Below, piece after piece: positions 22,821 through 35,239 of a stretch of 64,000 nt of DNA. A program made the translations under genes and the position numbers. Origin of the DNA: Ursus arctos (Eukaryota; Chordata; Mammalia; Carnivora; Ursidae); NCBI RefSeq assembly GCF_023065955.2, contig NW_026622763.1, positions 86,223,299 to 86,287,298 of the forward strand, written 5' to 3'. The notes under the pieces are model-generated. The model did no database searches. It was not told the origin of the DNA and saw nothing but the letters and a program-made list of their open reading frames with translations. Positions within the stretch are counted from its first letter, which is position 1. Every line of letters starts with the position of its first letter.

Positions 22821-24994
22821 TTATCGGGCCCTAGTGCACACCAGGGCACCATGGTATTCATGGCCATTGTGGTTGAGGCAACATTTCCTGATTGAGTAGA
22901 CTGAGCATGAGCTTTTTGGTTAGAATTTTAGAGAGTAATGCAAGGGTGTCCTCTCTCCCCAAGGACCATAGAGATGTCTGATAATTACAGAGAGTTCCAA
23001 AAAGCCACTCATTGAACAAATTCAGAAAAACTGTATGTTCACTCTTCTTAATATCTGACTGGGCATTCTAGAAAACCAGAGACAAAAAGCTTATGCTCTC
23101 CGTGATAGCTCTATTCAGTCAGGAGCCATAAGATCTTTCTATTTAAGTGCCGAGAGTTGGGGATTCTCTTAAAGACTGGAGTGCCTCTTGTCTCCGATAC
23201 AAAAAAGTAAGTCAAAGACTGTATGGTCTTCTTCAGGTTGGAAGGCCCAGATGATTTCAGACTCCATCAGGAGGCCTCATTTACACACTGAATTTTAAGG
23301 CATCATACTCCATGTCTCATTTCCCATGTCCCATTTGTGGGGCAATTAGAAAAACTTACCATGGTTGTTGGGTGCTTTGAAATTCTCGGTTGGATGCTTC
23401 CTTGTGAATGTAAGACAGTCATTTTACTATAAAGCTATTTGATTATTCCCAGATTCCATATTATTCCATGACAAAATCTTTGATTGTCATTTGTTTTTCT
23501 TTGAAAAGAGTAACTTCCAAAAGAAATTAGGTAAAGGAATTATTATAAAAGTATATAAAATATTTGAGATTGTGTGATGGCTATTTTTAAGCAAAAGGCA
23601 TAGGAAAAACAAAGCAGAAAAGAAAGAGAGATTTTAGTTTTCTCAAAAACTAACAAAGTCCCACCTTAAGTCCAGGAGTATCAGGTTTGAGTAGTTCTGA
23701 AAGGATTACCTGGCCCTCAACCCTTGGGAATTCTTAGCTCTGTGGTGTTTGTTTTTGTCTCCCAACAGAGGTGTGGTATGAAGGGGTCAGATAGAAGGTG
23801 AGCAAGACGTTAAATGCTCCATTTCCTCACTGTGAAGTAACACTCTGCAGTCAAACCAGGTGAGCTGAAATAACTGGATATGTTTCTCCATGGAGCTAGT
23901 GTTTTTATCAAACACTTCCTCAACAATGCTTATTCCCTGACTTGAGCATTCTTTGCTGCTGCCAATTATAGGAGTATGAAGGTAGTCAAAACACCTCCAA
24001 AAAAAAAAGAAAGAAAGAAAGAAAAAGAAAAAGAAAATGGCAAAGAAATAGAATGATATCTTCTGCTGTCTATAAAAGAGATCATCCATACTACACTATC
24101 TGGACTTGAATGAGTTAGAAATTTGCAACTTGATTTCATAAAAAAATAACTTGGATGAGCTTTTAATGTTTAAAAATCTGATGGTTTTAGTAACTATTAG
24201 TGGTATAGAGACAACTACCACATATTTAGGGGGACACAGTTGTTGAGGAAACCAGGTGATGATATTGAATAGATTCTAAGCCAATATGGGTCTCAGCTTG
24301 CTAATCTATGAAAGAGGGGACTGGATGAAATTATCTCTAAGAGCAATTCTTGCCCTGAAAACTCTGACTGTATCTGGATATCCCTTAATTCATGAACATA
24401 TTCTATAAACTTCATCACTGAACAAAAGCAGTTGAGCAGTGTTATTTATATTTCACTAAAACTGCTTTGAGAACCTATTTTTGGCTTGTAGACAGAATAG
24501 AGGAATAAGGGATTTCAAACACAAATGGTATATGGGCAATGAAAGACACCTGTACTGCCTCCTGCCTTACTAGAACTTTCCTAATGGCTATTTATCCTTT
24601 ATAAGTTCTCATATAAATAATGGATTACCTGTAAAAAGTTCACTTTTTTATTTCTAGTAGAACTCTTTTATTTTCCCATTAAAATGAGTCCAGAAACTCA
24701 AACAATCTAAGAAATGGGGACTACTTGGAGTTGCCAGCACAATCGAATGCCCTCTGTGAAAGAAAACTTGCATATTCTGAAAGGATTGGCTGACAAGTTC
24801 TTGAGCACAGGAACCCACTTACATAAACCTAACTAGAGTGGAGTCTCTTGCTAAAAGGAATTAATTCACCCAACTCTTTCACTCTCACGCAGTTCACCTC
24901 CTACATTTGCCGCACCTTTTCACCTTTTTTTGAAGCTCATCCGTTCCAGTTAGGTTTCAAGTAAATATTGGCATCATTGTCCAACAGCTAGTAC
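22821..24994. other. Mostly unique sequence with an A/G-rich patch
   Basis: A (GAAA)n-like patch lies at 24000-24037. CTTGCTAATCTATGAAAGAG near 24298 may be a weak MIR core. No coding signal is seen. Confidence 0.45.
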
Positions 24995-25235
24995 TGAGTG
25001 TACTTGGAAGGCAGTCCGGTTCACTGGAAAGTACATGGGCTTTTTAGTAAAATAGATCTTCCTTTGAGTTCTCTGCCATTTACCAGGTATGTGGCTTTAG
25101 GCAAATTACCCTCCTTGAGTTCAGTTCCCCCCCCACCCCGACATAATGGGCATAATAGCATCTACTTTGCAGTGTTACTGTGAATAATAACTAATCTAAG
25201 GTAAATGGAATATTTAGCGTCATAATGGCATTCAT
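24995..25235 (+). mobile_element. MIR SINE remnant
   Basis: GAGTTCTCTGCCATTTACCA, then GGCTTTAGGCAAATTACC and AATGGGCATAATAGCATC match forward MIR. A C-rich patch (CCCCCCCCACCCC) replaces part of the core at about 25128. Confidence 0.7.
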
Positions 25236-25359
25236 ACATTAATTATAGCTAGAATTAAGAAAGTATCTTTGATAGGATTTTGAATGAACATATAATCTGA
25301 TCATGATCATAGAATACTTTAAAATTTTAAGGAGCCCCTCCTTGTTCTGAAAGTTCTAA

Positions 25360-25830
25360 TCTTCTTCATTTAGCTTACAATGTCCTTCCTGCTCTGCTTA
25401 CTGACCTCTCCAGTCATGTTATCCATCCTACACCTTCCACTGCGCTCTATGCTCCAACCATACTGAGGGCTTGGTTGTGGTTGTTTTATTATGCTGAGAG
25501 AAAATGCATTCATGCTATTCCCTCTGCCTGAAATGTGCTTTTCCTCCTTGTCTTGTAGCTAATTCCTGGTCACCTCTCAGCTTCATTTAGTCAGTAGACT
25601 TCCTGAACCAGCCTAGATTATGAGTTACCACAACAATCTGGATTTCTTCTGTCATAGTGCTTACCACACTGTTCTAGGATTTCCTAGTCAGGTGTCTACA
25701 TCCCTCTGACACTGTGAGCTCATCAAGAGCAGAACTGTGTCTATCTTGTTACTTCACCGTGGCCTAGTAACATGCCTGGTGCATACTATGCAATCACTAA
25801 ATAAGTCAGTAGACAAATGAATGCATAAAC
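25360..25830 (+). mobile_element. L2 LINE 3' end
   Basis: CCTCTGCCTGAAATGTGCTT, CAGCTTCATTTAGTCAGTAG, GACACTGTGAGCTCATCAAG and GCCTGGTGCATACTATGC occur in the order expected of an L2 3' end. It finishes near CAAATGAATG. It is ancient but well represented. Confidence 0.75.
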
Positions 25831-26287
25831 TCCAATTTCTATTTTTCCATGTGGCCAGTTACATGACTTCAGGCAGCCATGAGAAAGATATGAACTTCCG
25901 ATTTCTTTTTTACTTCCCACTCCCTTTTTGAATAGGAAAGGAGTACATGGATTAAGTAGAATGCTTAATTGTTAAGAGAAATTCTCTTAAATTGGCAGAA
26001 AACTGGTTAAGATATTCTTTTCCAAGAAGTCAATCTTGAAGAAACAGGTTTGATCAATAGAAAGAGGTCATTTTTTTATCAATTTAATTATTAAAAATAT
26101 ATAGTATATGTATTGTATGATTTCAATTAATAAATATATGTATGCATACTTATACAGAGGGAAAATACTGAAAAGAAATACTGGAAAGAAAATTTGAATT
26201 CAGCATCTCTAGGGTTTTTTTTTTTTAGTTTCTTCCTCATGCTTTTCTGTCTAGTCAAATGTACTGCAATGGTCATGTATTAATGAC

Positions 26288-26590
26288 AATTTTTTTTATT
26301 CAGATATAATTAATATACAGTATTATATTAGTTTCAAGTGTGTAATATAGTGATTAAACAATTATATATATTACTTGCTGCTCATCATAAGTGTACTCTT
26401 AATACCTTTTAATACTTATCACCTATATCACCCATCCCCCACCTACCTCCCCTCTGGAAACCACTGGTTTAACCATAGTTAAGAGTCTTCTTTTTCATTT
26501 GTCTCTTTTTTTCTTTGTTCGTTTTGTTTCTTAAATTTCACATCTGAGTGAAATCACAGGGTATTTGTCTTTCTCTGACTTTTACTGCAT
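26288..26590 (-). mobile_element. LINE-1 3' end, older copy
   Basis: An oligo-T run (26289-26296) is followed by TATTCAGATATAATTAATAT, a C-rich 3'UTR tract (about 26430-26456) and GAGTGAAATCACAGGG then TTGTCTTTCTCTGAC. This is the same arrangement as the L1 ends at 20224 and 54409. No clear TSD was found. Confidence 0.85.
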
Positions 26591-28300
26591 TTTCAGGACT
26601 CAGTTTCTTTACAGTTTTCCCAGATAAGACACTTGGCCAATGAGAAAGGTCCCTCTTTCACTTCCAGGGAAACCCTTCAACACTTAAATAGTCTGAGATT
26701 TACTTTCTCTATTCCTTTACTATTATCTTGGGGTTTTCTGTTTCCTAATTTCCCTAATTATATTAATTGCTCCCTAAAATTAGAAGCTTGCTTTCAAAGA
26801 TTTCATTGTTTCTAGGATGTCATTAAACATTCTTCCAAAATAGTATTGACTTAATGAATTTTGCTTAAGAAGATACTTCCTACAAGAAATAAGCATGAGT
26901 GCAGGTCTGCCCACTCCCAAGATGTAGGTAATTAGTTTCTGACTTTTTAGATCATTATAGGATTTGGAATTCAAATATGTTATTTTACCAACTACAATGA
27001 ATGACAAATTTTAAATTAGGAAAACAAAGTTCTCCTATCTTCTGAAAAAACCAAATTACCTTTGGAAATCTTTATGACAAGTTGTTTCTGTAAAGGGTAT
27101 TGCCTTTAAAGACAAAGAAAAAATACAATCAAATAATAATGTTCTGTTACTAGATCATCAGTGGGTTCTTACTAGTCCACTAAAGTATTTTTTAAAAGAA
27201 TATTTGAATAACTTTGAACTAATCACGGCAAATTTCCTGCTCAATATATGATGAGGAATTTTTTTTAAATGGGAAAGTTGGTAAAGATTTCTTTTCCTTT
27301 TAAGACACTCTAGTGTATTAGAAATATGAAGTTAAGATAAAATAATACTGCTTTTAACACATTTAAGGTTTAGTATATTAAGGTTTTCTGCATCATCAGG
27401 TATTATGCATTATCAAATCTATGTGTTTTGCTGTTGAGTATTGCTTGCTGACAATTCCTCTAGTTCATACCAATTGTTCTTGAAAATAACAAAAAAAACT
27501 CTTAATTTTTGTTATTACCAGGAAGAGAAGATCTCAGCTTTAGGAAGCTCTTGGAGAGGATAGAAAGCATTTTCATGGAAATCTGAAAATGGTCAACCAG
27601 ATATCTCCATAAGATTTTAGAAATGACCAGCCTTCCCAGATGCAGACCTGAAGTTCTGACCTAACCTGAAAATGCCACGATCATATTTTCTGAGTCTTAT
27701 AATTCTCCTGTATCTGAGCAAACTGGCAAGGATAGGAGAAGTTAATGCCATCACTCTGACCCTCATTTAAATCTTGAGGTTTGGGGGATTCGCAAAGATT
27801 CAGAGTATAAATGCATTGTTCCCTGCACACACAGTGGGCATTTCAGTGTTTTTTGATGTCATACTTTAATAATTGAAAAGCCAACCTCGAGAATCTAGCT
27901 AATGTTTGCCTCAATGAAGCTTGAGGCCACATTCAGCAAACCAATTCAGAATAACCAGGAGAGCTACTTAACAAACAATATGCAGTCTTAAAAGGAAAAG
28001 AAAAAAGGCATGATAGCGATGTCAAATGCTCTGATTTTTGGATATAGATGTGCCCTGACTTTTTGTCACTTTTCCTTTTCTCTCTGAAAAATGGGAATAA
28101 TACCTATTGTCACTGAGCCATCAGAATACTGAGTAGACAGTAAGTTAGCATTTACAAAGGATTTAAGGTGAAAGGTGCTATGTGGGTTCAAGGTATTTGT
28201 TAATGTTATTACTCAATCTGTTTTGGCCCAACATGGAAACAAAAGCAAATTCTATTACAAATAACACATTGCTAAAATAACCTAAGGAAAAGGAAAATAG
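26591..28300. other. Unique AT-rich sequence, possible MIR patch
   Basis: No gene is seen. CTCTGAAAAATGGGAATAAT near 28082 suggests a MIR core remnant (about 28060-28210, plus strand). Confidence 0.45.
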
Positions 28301-28445
28301 GGAGGCCTGGGTGGCTTAGGTGGTGAAGCGTCTGCCTTCAGTTGGAGTCCTGCCTCTGGCTCCCTGCTCAGTGAGGAGCCTACTTCTCCCTCTCCCTCTA
28401 CCTGCTGCTCCCCCGGCTTGTGCACTCTCTCTCTCTCTCTCTCTC

Positions 28446-28493
<48 letters not shown>

Positions 28494-28510
28494 AATCTTA
28501 AAAAAAAAAG
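28301..28510 (+). mobile_element. CanSINE with internal deletion and expanded tail
   Basis: The head (GAGGCCTGGGTGGCTTAGG) and first box are present. The block between the head and the GGCTCCCTGCTCA segment is shortened, consistent with an internal deletion. The 3' end carries (CT)11 and (TAAA)12. The TSD is poor (AGGAAAATA-like before, AGGGAAAATAA after), so this is an older copy. Confidence 0.9.
28425..28494 (+). repeat. (CT)11 and (TAAA)12 microsatellites in SINE tail
   Basis: 22 bases of CT (28425-28446) run directly into 48 bases of TAAA (28447-28494). The array grew from the SINE's own TC-rich and AAATA segments. Confidence 0.97.
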
Positions 28511-28889
28511 GAGAGGGAAAATAAATGAATCTTCAAAGATAAATAGTTATCAGCTGGATTATTAAGAACTCATGTTGAGGCTATAAGCTTTGAACACTAA
28601 AAATAATGTTCTTTTAATTTTTAAATTTCTTTAATCAAAGAAGAAACATTTGGGGGAGAAAAATAGGTAACCTATTAGTACCCGTTTATGAAGAAGTGAC
28701 ATTTATAGGTACATATTAATAAATATGTTTGTAAAGACGGTTTATTGCAAGACTATATTAAGCAGAAGTTTACTATAGCAAATTTTTAAAGAGGTGTATG
28801 TAATGAAAAGTGCATGTGTGAACTCAGGAAATATGCAGGACTTTGACTTGAGCAGATTCATATAGGACCTTAGACACAGTCCAAAGTCC

Positions 28890-29075
28890 AAAGGGAAATA
28901 TATATACATATATATTTAAATGTATTTAATATGGGTTATATTACTATGTTAATACATCATATTAATTGATATATCATTAATATTTGATATATAATTATAT
29001 TGATAGATAATATATATCCTATATTAATGTATGTTAATATATTTATTATTATATTTATAATAATAATATATTTAT
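28890..29075. repeat. AT-rich low-complexity tract
   Basis: About 185 bases of almost pure A/T with TATA/ATTA alternation. Several short self-complementary segments could extrude as hairpins. Confidence 0.9.
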
Positions 29076-29513
29076 GAACTTGAACTGAGAACAGCTATGA
29101 TTTTATAACATCTGCCTTTAGATTGCCTTCCAATCAGCTTCCAGAGGCTAGACTGCTGCCTTTCCTGTGCACAGATAGCTATTAATGATAGGATTAAATT
29201 ACCAGAAATGTCTCATTTATACTCCTAATATTTCCTTCCATGTAGAGGAACCTTCAGTAGCATAGCAGTCCTGACAACTCCGCCCTCAGGGAAGAAAGAT
29301 TTGCTTAATTTTATTTAACCCCATCTATCTTCTCACTCTCCTGGGAGCTAGGTGCCTACAGAAAGCATACAGTCCATGCTATTTTGGACCCCAAGTTTTA
29401 GAGGAGGTCCATGTTGTCCAAAGCTGGGAATAGAGCAGGTAAGTCTCTCTAAATCTGAAGTTCAGTATTAGCAAGTCCATTTTCCAAAATCAGCTTTATC
29501 AGTGAGAAAATTG

Positions 29514-29588
29514 ATAATTTGTTTTCCATCCATCATACTATCTTATTTTCATAATCTGTTTTCCATCCATCTTACTATCTTATTTTTC
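29514..29588. repeat. Two-copy tandem duplication, about 37 bp unit
   Basis: Copy 1 at 29514-29550 and copy 2 at 29551-29588 both contain TGTTTTCCATCCATC and ACTATCTTATTTT. They differ by two substitutions and one extra T. Confidence 0.95.
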
Positions 29589-29794
29589 AATGGTTCAGAC
29601 TCAGCTGGGAACAGCAATATCCCTTATCTTGAGCCCCCTAAAAATCTCCAAACCCACAATACAATGGGAGGTATACACACACCTGCCTTTTCTAAGCCAA
29701 AGGAATGAAAGAAAACCTGGGTCCCCAAAGGCTTGGGATAAAGTATTATAGATATAAACTCAGCAAAATTAAACTCAGCCATTAGAAAATGGAA

Positions 29795-30512
29795 TTGGGT
29801 TAGTTTCTTGTGGCTACTATAACAAATTACCACAAATTCAGTGACTTGAAGCAACAGAAATTTATCCTCTCACTGTTCTAGAGGACAGCAGCTCAGAATC
29901 AGTTTCACTGGGCCTAAAGCAGGGAGTCAGCAGGGCCATGCTCCCTCTCAAGACCCCAGGGGAGAATCTGGTCCTTGCCTCTTTCAGCTTCTAGTGCTTG
30001 CTGGCTCTCCTCATTCCTGACTTCATCTCTCCAGTTTGCCTCCATGATCATGTGATCTCTTCCTCTTCTTTGTGTGTCACATCTCCTTCTGTCTCTCTTT
30101 TATAAGGATACATGTGACTGCATTTAGGGCCCACTCTGATAATCTGGGAAGATCTCTTCATTTCAAAATCCTTGATTTAATCACATACAAATGTCATTTT
30201 TCTTTTTCTTTCTTTTTTTAAGATTTTTTATTTTATTTATTTGAGAGAGAGCAGAGCGACCAAGAGAGAACGTGAGCGGGGAGGGGTGGTGGAGAGGCAG
30301 AGGGAGAGGGAGAAGTAGGCTGAGCCCAATGTGGGGCTTGATCCCAGGACCCTGGGATCATGACCTGAGCTGGTTAAGGCAGATGCTTAACCAACTGAGC
30401 CATCCAGGTGCCCCGCAAAGGTCATTTTTCTATCTAAAGTAACATTTATAGATTCTAAGAATTAGGACCTCATATCTTTGGGGGACCATTTTTCAGTCAA
30501 CCACACGAATTC
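29795..30512 (-). mobile_element. MLT1-type MaLR LTR (split by a CanSINE)
   Basis: Reversed MLT1 text: TTAGTTTCTTGTGGCTACTA, CAACAGAAATTTATCCTCTC, TATAAGGATACATGTGACTG and AGGGCCCACTCTGATAATCT. After the SINE it resumes with TAGATTCTAAGAATTAGGAC. The LTR parts are 29795-30203 and 30416-30512. No internal retroviral sequence adjoins it, so it is probably a solo LTR. Confidence 0.85.
30204..30415 (-). mobile_element. CanSINE nested in MLT1
   Basis: The reverse complement starts GGGGCACCTGGATGGCTCAG. The 16-bp TSD (CAAA(T/G)GTCATTTTTCT) at 30188-30203 and 30416-30431 has one mismatch. The insertion postdates the MLT1 LTR. Confidence 0.95.
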
Positions 30513-31225
30513 AGTAGTCACAAATAAGTCTTGTTTCCTTCCCCCCCTTCTCTATATTGTGAAGTTTTACAACTTAAGATTTTAAAATACGGAGTTTTAT
30601 ACCACAGTCTTAGAGAATCAAGAAAGTCACTTCATTCTAGAGTAGGACCATCTAAATGATATTTAGAATGAATATATCATAAGATGATCACCTTTTCCGT
30701 GCATGTGTGTGAATTGCCAAATTTTCAAATACATACCATGTAATTTTCTACCTAAAGTGTAGTAAAGTATAAACTTAAAAATGTAAATGATCTCTACATT
30801 TATCATTGACATAAATACAGGACCAAAGTTATCTATAAACCTATTTTCTAAATCCTGGGTGAAACATTTGCTGAAACAGTTCAAAAATTAAGTCTTTTGT
30901 TCTCTATATAGAGTTTATGATGGAATTATTCATAACTGATAGGAATTTGGAATTTTACTGTTAAATTACAAAAAATATTCACCTTTCAGCTAAGAACCAT
31001 TGGCTTCTTAGATGTACTCAATTTCATTTTACTCTTTCTACTTGTTTTTTTAAGTAGTTGACTTTGTGTTGTGTTCCACCAATATTCAAAAGATTTGCCA
31101 CTTGACAAGAATTATTGCTTGCAGAGATGAGTGGGAGACAGCAAGTCATGGTGAAAGGCAGGCACATAGCTTCTACTAAGCACTCTCACTAGCTAAGAAA
31201 CTTATACTCAAGACCACAAGTGCAC
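30513..31225. other. Unique sequence, no feature recognised
   Basis: A C-rich patch lies near 30540. No gene or repeat is recognised. Confidence 0.45.
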
Positions 31226-31590
31226 TGTTTCAGTGAGGGCAGGCTATGCTGTGATAACATATACACCTCCAAATTTAATGCTTTAGGGAACAAGACATTT
31301 ATTTCTCTTTCACGTAGCAGACCAGGGTGGGAGTTCCAGGTCAGGGGCAGCTCAGCTCTGGTCATCCAGTGGACCAGAATGACAAAGCCTCCATCATCTT
31401 TTCAAGGTGGCTGTGGTCACCTCCTTCCCAGGAAGCCAGAAGGTAGAAGTACAAACACACATCAGTACAAGAACTCTAGCACCTGGCCACACCAAACTGC
31501 AAGAGAGACTGGGAAATGGAGTTTAGCTGTGTGCCAAGAAGAAGAGGAAAAGGAATTTTGGTGAACAGCTTACAGTATTTGCCACATGCA
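31226..31590 (-). mobile_element. Probable LTR-type repeat remnant
   Basis: GCAGGCTATGCTGTGATAAC, AATTTAATGCTTTAGGGAAC, CATTTATTTCTCTTTCACGT and CTGGGAAATGGAGTTTAGCT resemble reversed ERVL/MaLR-like LTR text. The family is unresolved. The 114-codon plus frame at 31220-31564 lies within it and is not a supported gene. Confidence 0.4.
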
Positions 31591-32505
31591 CTATACAAAT
31601 TTCTACCTCAACAAAATTAAAGATAACTATGTAAGTAGTAATCATGGGCTGCTAGGGTTATTACAAGCATTCACACCCGTGAACAGTAAGGATTTATTCT
31701 ACTCAAGCAGCTATTTATGCCTAATCTCAGTAGGGAAGGGGAAAAGGAAAGAAATGGTTTATTTTCTTTTAGTTATCTCATATATTAGCTCATATAAATT
31801 GTCTCAAATGATGGTAGTTCAGTTTTTTTTTTTCCAAGTAAACTTAAGTATTATATAATATATGTTGAGAAGCTTTTCTTTCCTCAGTTCTTCAGTCCAT
31901 TGAGGAAGGAAGTAGGCCAGGGAAGTTAAACTTCTTTTCTCAAAAGGCCTAACTATTGGCTCAGGCTGGGTTCCAAGAGCGGAGACAAGGAATGGTAACT
32001 AGTGGGGCTGTCGTTTCGCCGAATGAAGAGAAGAAAAGAAGAATTCCAAGTCTGTTTCCCAGGCACAGGAAGGACCAGGAAGCAAGGAAATCTCCAATTT
32101 TCAAGTCCACTGAGCAGAATACAAGAACGGGGTCCAAAACAAAGAGTTCTCCATTGAGAACCGGCAAGATGGAGTAATCAAGTCCCACAAGCAGACTGAG
32201 CCTGGAAAGAAGCCCAGAAGCAATGGCATTCTTGGGAGGGAAGTTTCTCTGGACCCTTAAGGAGCTAAGACTTTGACATTCCAACCCAGCCTTTAGCTTG
32301 AGATTTGCCCACTCCTTCCATTTGGAGAAGAGTAATCTGAAGCTAAACCACTCACAGTATGAGAATGCTGATTCATGGCAAGTCATGAAGGGAAAATAAA
32401 ACAAAACAAAACTTGACAAACAAAAGGAGTAGAACCACCTGTAGGACCTATGAGAAATTAGCTTTAATGGAAAAAATGTATTACAGCATGGCTTGGGAAT
32501 TAAGT
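31591..32505. other. Unique sequence with overlapping frames on both strands
   Basis: A minus frame (31961-32419, the longest in the window; first ATG about 11 codons in) overlaps a plus frame (31956-32177). Neither shows a domain, a splice context or a start in a clear promoter. The plus strand is purine-rich here, which keeps both frames open. Confidence 0.45.
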
Positions 32506-32740
32506 ACGGTGAATTTTAATTAAAAAGACTCAATTCCTATCCTTGCCACTAAGTAACCTGTTACCTTTGGGCAAGTGATTTACATTCTTCAAATCTTAGT
32601 TTCCTAGTCTGTAAAAAAAGAGGTAAAAATACTACTTAATTCATGTTTTCTGGGTGTATGTGCGTGTGTGTTTTTTTAAGATTTAAATGAACAAACGTTC
32701 AACTGTACTTAATAAGGTGTAGGAACTCAACAAATACCAG
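32506..32740 (+). mobile_element. MIR SINE remnant
   Basis: TTGCCACTAAGTAACCTGTT, CTTTGGGCAAGTGATTTACA, CTTAGTTTCCTAGTCTGTAA and later AGGAACTCAACAAATACC match forward MIR over most of its length. Confidence 0.8.
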
Positions 32741-32835
32741 AATTTATTTAAGAATAAATTCTTAAAAATATTTTGAAGAATGTTTGAATATTTTTCTTTT
32801 CTGTCTTTCTGGGTATAAAAACTGCCTTTATATCT

Positions 32836-32860
32836 ATTAATTAATTAATTAATTAATTAA
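32836..32860. repeat. (TTAA)n microsatellite
   Basis: Six near-perfect ATTA/TTAA units. Confidence 0.95.
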
Positions 32861-33634
32861 ACTATTTGCCATGACCCCTTAGGCTCTATTGAGGGTGGGG
32901 GTTAAGTTATGACAATTGACATTTCTAACAAAGTAATATGCTAATTTAAGAATATTCCCTCTCAGACATGAGTGTTCCCTGCAAACCTAGGTATAGTTCT
33001 AAGATCTTAAGGAAATAAATACTGATAATAAGATGACATGATTTAAGTGATGTGGAAAAACTGTCCACAGGGATATCTCTCAGCATTCTTTCATATGAAT
33101 TGTATCATATGCTAAGAATTCATGAGTCTCTGCAATTTATTTAATATTTCTAAAATAGGCCACCTTTCCTATCATTACTCTGTCTAGATCAGAATGAATT
33201 TTATTTTCAAGGACTTCTAGTCCTTTCTTAGGAAGCCATCATCACTGGGCATGCCAGTACATCTTCTGGCAAACTGTGAGAACAGCATTTGTTGGCAATT
33301 GTGAGAACAAAAGAAGATTTTTCTAAAGGTGATGAAGCAGAAAGGGAAAGCAGATGCCCCTGAGGAACAAGGAAAAATGTCAAGGGAATTTGTCTATCTT
33401 CTTGCATCCCAGGTTATTGCCTCATGAAAAGCAGAGAGGGAAGGATTCCTTGGATTGCTCACTAAAGATGGCTTGGAAAAGGAACATGATAGTGTTAGGG
33501 AAGAGGAGTTGCAACATAAATTGGGAGGCAGATAAAACTCAGATAAAATTGGGAAGTGATAAGATTAAAAAGACTTCCCAAATGCACTGGGAAAATTAGC
33601 GGAATCTTCAAATTATTACAAAACTGTCTCATAA

Positions 33635-33772
33635 TAATTATATTAACTAATATTTATTATATTAAATATATTTAAATATTAAATATATTAAATATTTAAA
33701 TATATTTATTAAATATAATAAACATATTAAATATTATATTGTAATATTAATTATATTAACTAATATTTATTA
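33635..33772. repeat. AT-rich tract bounded by a 25-bp direct repeat
   Basis: TATTAACTAATATTTATTA, extended to a perfect 25-bp identity, occurs at 33635-33659 and 33748-33772. The 88 bases between them are pure A/T with repeated AAATATATTTAAATATT-like units. This looks like local duplication and expansion at the edge of a MIR/L2 remnant. Confidence 0.9.
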
Positions 33773-33960
33773 AGCTAAGTACTTTACATGCTTTCTTTTA
33801 ATTAATACTGTATCCCTAAGAGGTACACACCAATATTGTCCCCACTATACAGACTGGGAAACTAACGATTGCAGAGGTTAAATTCTCAGTCTTACGTGAC
33901 TTTATGGAATAGTATAGGGCAGAAATCACGTACTCAGAACCTGGTTAGGGAAAGAAGTTG
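33765..33960 (-). mobile_element. MIR SINE remnant
   Basis: TTTATTAAGCTAAGTACTTT, then ACCAATATTGTCCCCACTAT, ACAGACTGGGAAACTAACGA and AGAGGTTAAATTC match reversed MIR. Confidence 0.7.
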
Positions 33961-34743
33961 TTTATAAATGTATTTTTCAGTGATACCTAAATTCTAAGAA
34001 AACTTTGCTCACATCCTCTTGGATGAAATGATAACTAGTTTTGTGTCTGGAAAGGCATGTTTCTCTGAGGTCACGTTGCAGCACTTTCAAAAGGGTTTCC
34101 CTCAAGGGTGTTTCATCTATTAGTATCAGCAAAAGGATCTCACAAAATGACTAATTTTTAGTAATTGTGACCGGCAAGCCTTTGTTGAGTCATTCTCTTC
34201 AGAAATAACACCCTGATTCATCAGATCTGTTTTTAACATTAATTATAGTTAACATCTGACATATTCTTTACCCTTTCTTTACATCACTGAACACTAGAGA
34301 AAAAATAAGACCAGTCAAACTCAGATTATGGTTAAAATAATAATTATTAGTGATTTAAAGTGAAAATGGAATAACTTCAACATCTCATGAAGTAATAAAT
34401 GTCTTACATTTCATAAGATAAAAAAGAACATTAAGTACTTTTTCTTAATGTTTAATGTTAATGTTGTCCACAAATTGCACGGTACAAATTATGTGCTTTT
34501 ACATAAAAAAAAAAAAATTGAATGTGATCATTCTAAGAAGTGAAATAAGCACCAAGGAAGCATCTCTTTAAATTAGCTATCTTTCTAAATCTTGTGAAAC
34601 TAACAAATGACTTACCATGAACAGCTGAGACTTCTAAAATTGTCACTAATGTTTGTATAATAAAGTGTTCTGGCCTTTAATTAAAAGTGGTTAGTATTTG
34701 AACTCCTGATGTAGGTGTACAGAAAGATGTCAGCAACACTGGA
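33961..34743. other. Unique AT-rich sequence, no feature recognised
   Basis: An A12 run lies at about 34506-34517. No repeat or coding signal is seen. Confidence 0.45.
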
Positions 34744-34760
34744 TCAGATAGACTAATTTA

Positions 34761-35239
34761 TTTTTTTTCCAGACTGATCTGTTTTTAGTATAATTGACAC
34801 ACCATGTTACATTAGTTTCAGGTGTACAACTTAGTGATTTGACAATTTTATACATTATGTATGTTCAGCACAAGTGTAGCTACCATCTGCCCCATTACAT
34901 CACCATTACAATATCACTGACTGTATTTCTTATGCTCTGCTTTTTATCCCCATGACTTAATCATTCCATAACTGGAGGCCTGTGTCTCCCTCTCGCTTTC
35001 ACCTATTTTGCCCAACCTCCCCACCCACTTCCCTTCTGGCCACCATCAGTTTGTTCTTTGTATTTATAATTCTGATTCTGCTTTTTGTTTATTCGTTGCT
35101 TTAGATTCCATTTATGAGTGTAATCATATGGTATTTGTCTTTCTCAGCCTGACTTATTTCACTTAGCATAATATCCTCTAGGTTTATCCATGTTTCTCAA
35201 ACAGCATGATCTCATCCTTTTTTATGGCTGTGTGATATT

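Noticed and set aside
28890..29075. AT-rich tract as a replication origin or matrix attachment region
   Set aside because: Base composition alone is not evidence; no conserved motif can be claimed.
31220..31564. 114-codon plus frame
   Set aside because: Lies inside LTR-like repeat text (31226-31590); no domain.
31961..32419. Longest open frame in the window (152 codons, minus)
   Set aside because: It starts without an ATG (first in-frame ATG about 11 codons in), has no recognisable domain and overlaps another frame on the opposite strand in purine-biased DNA. A frame of this length is plausible by chance in 64 kb.
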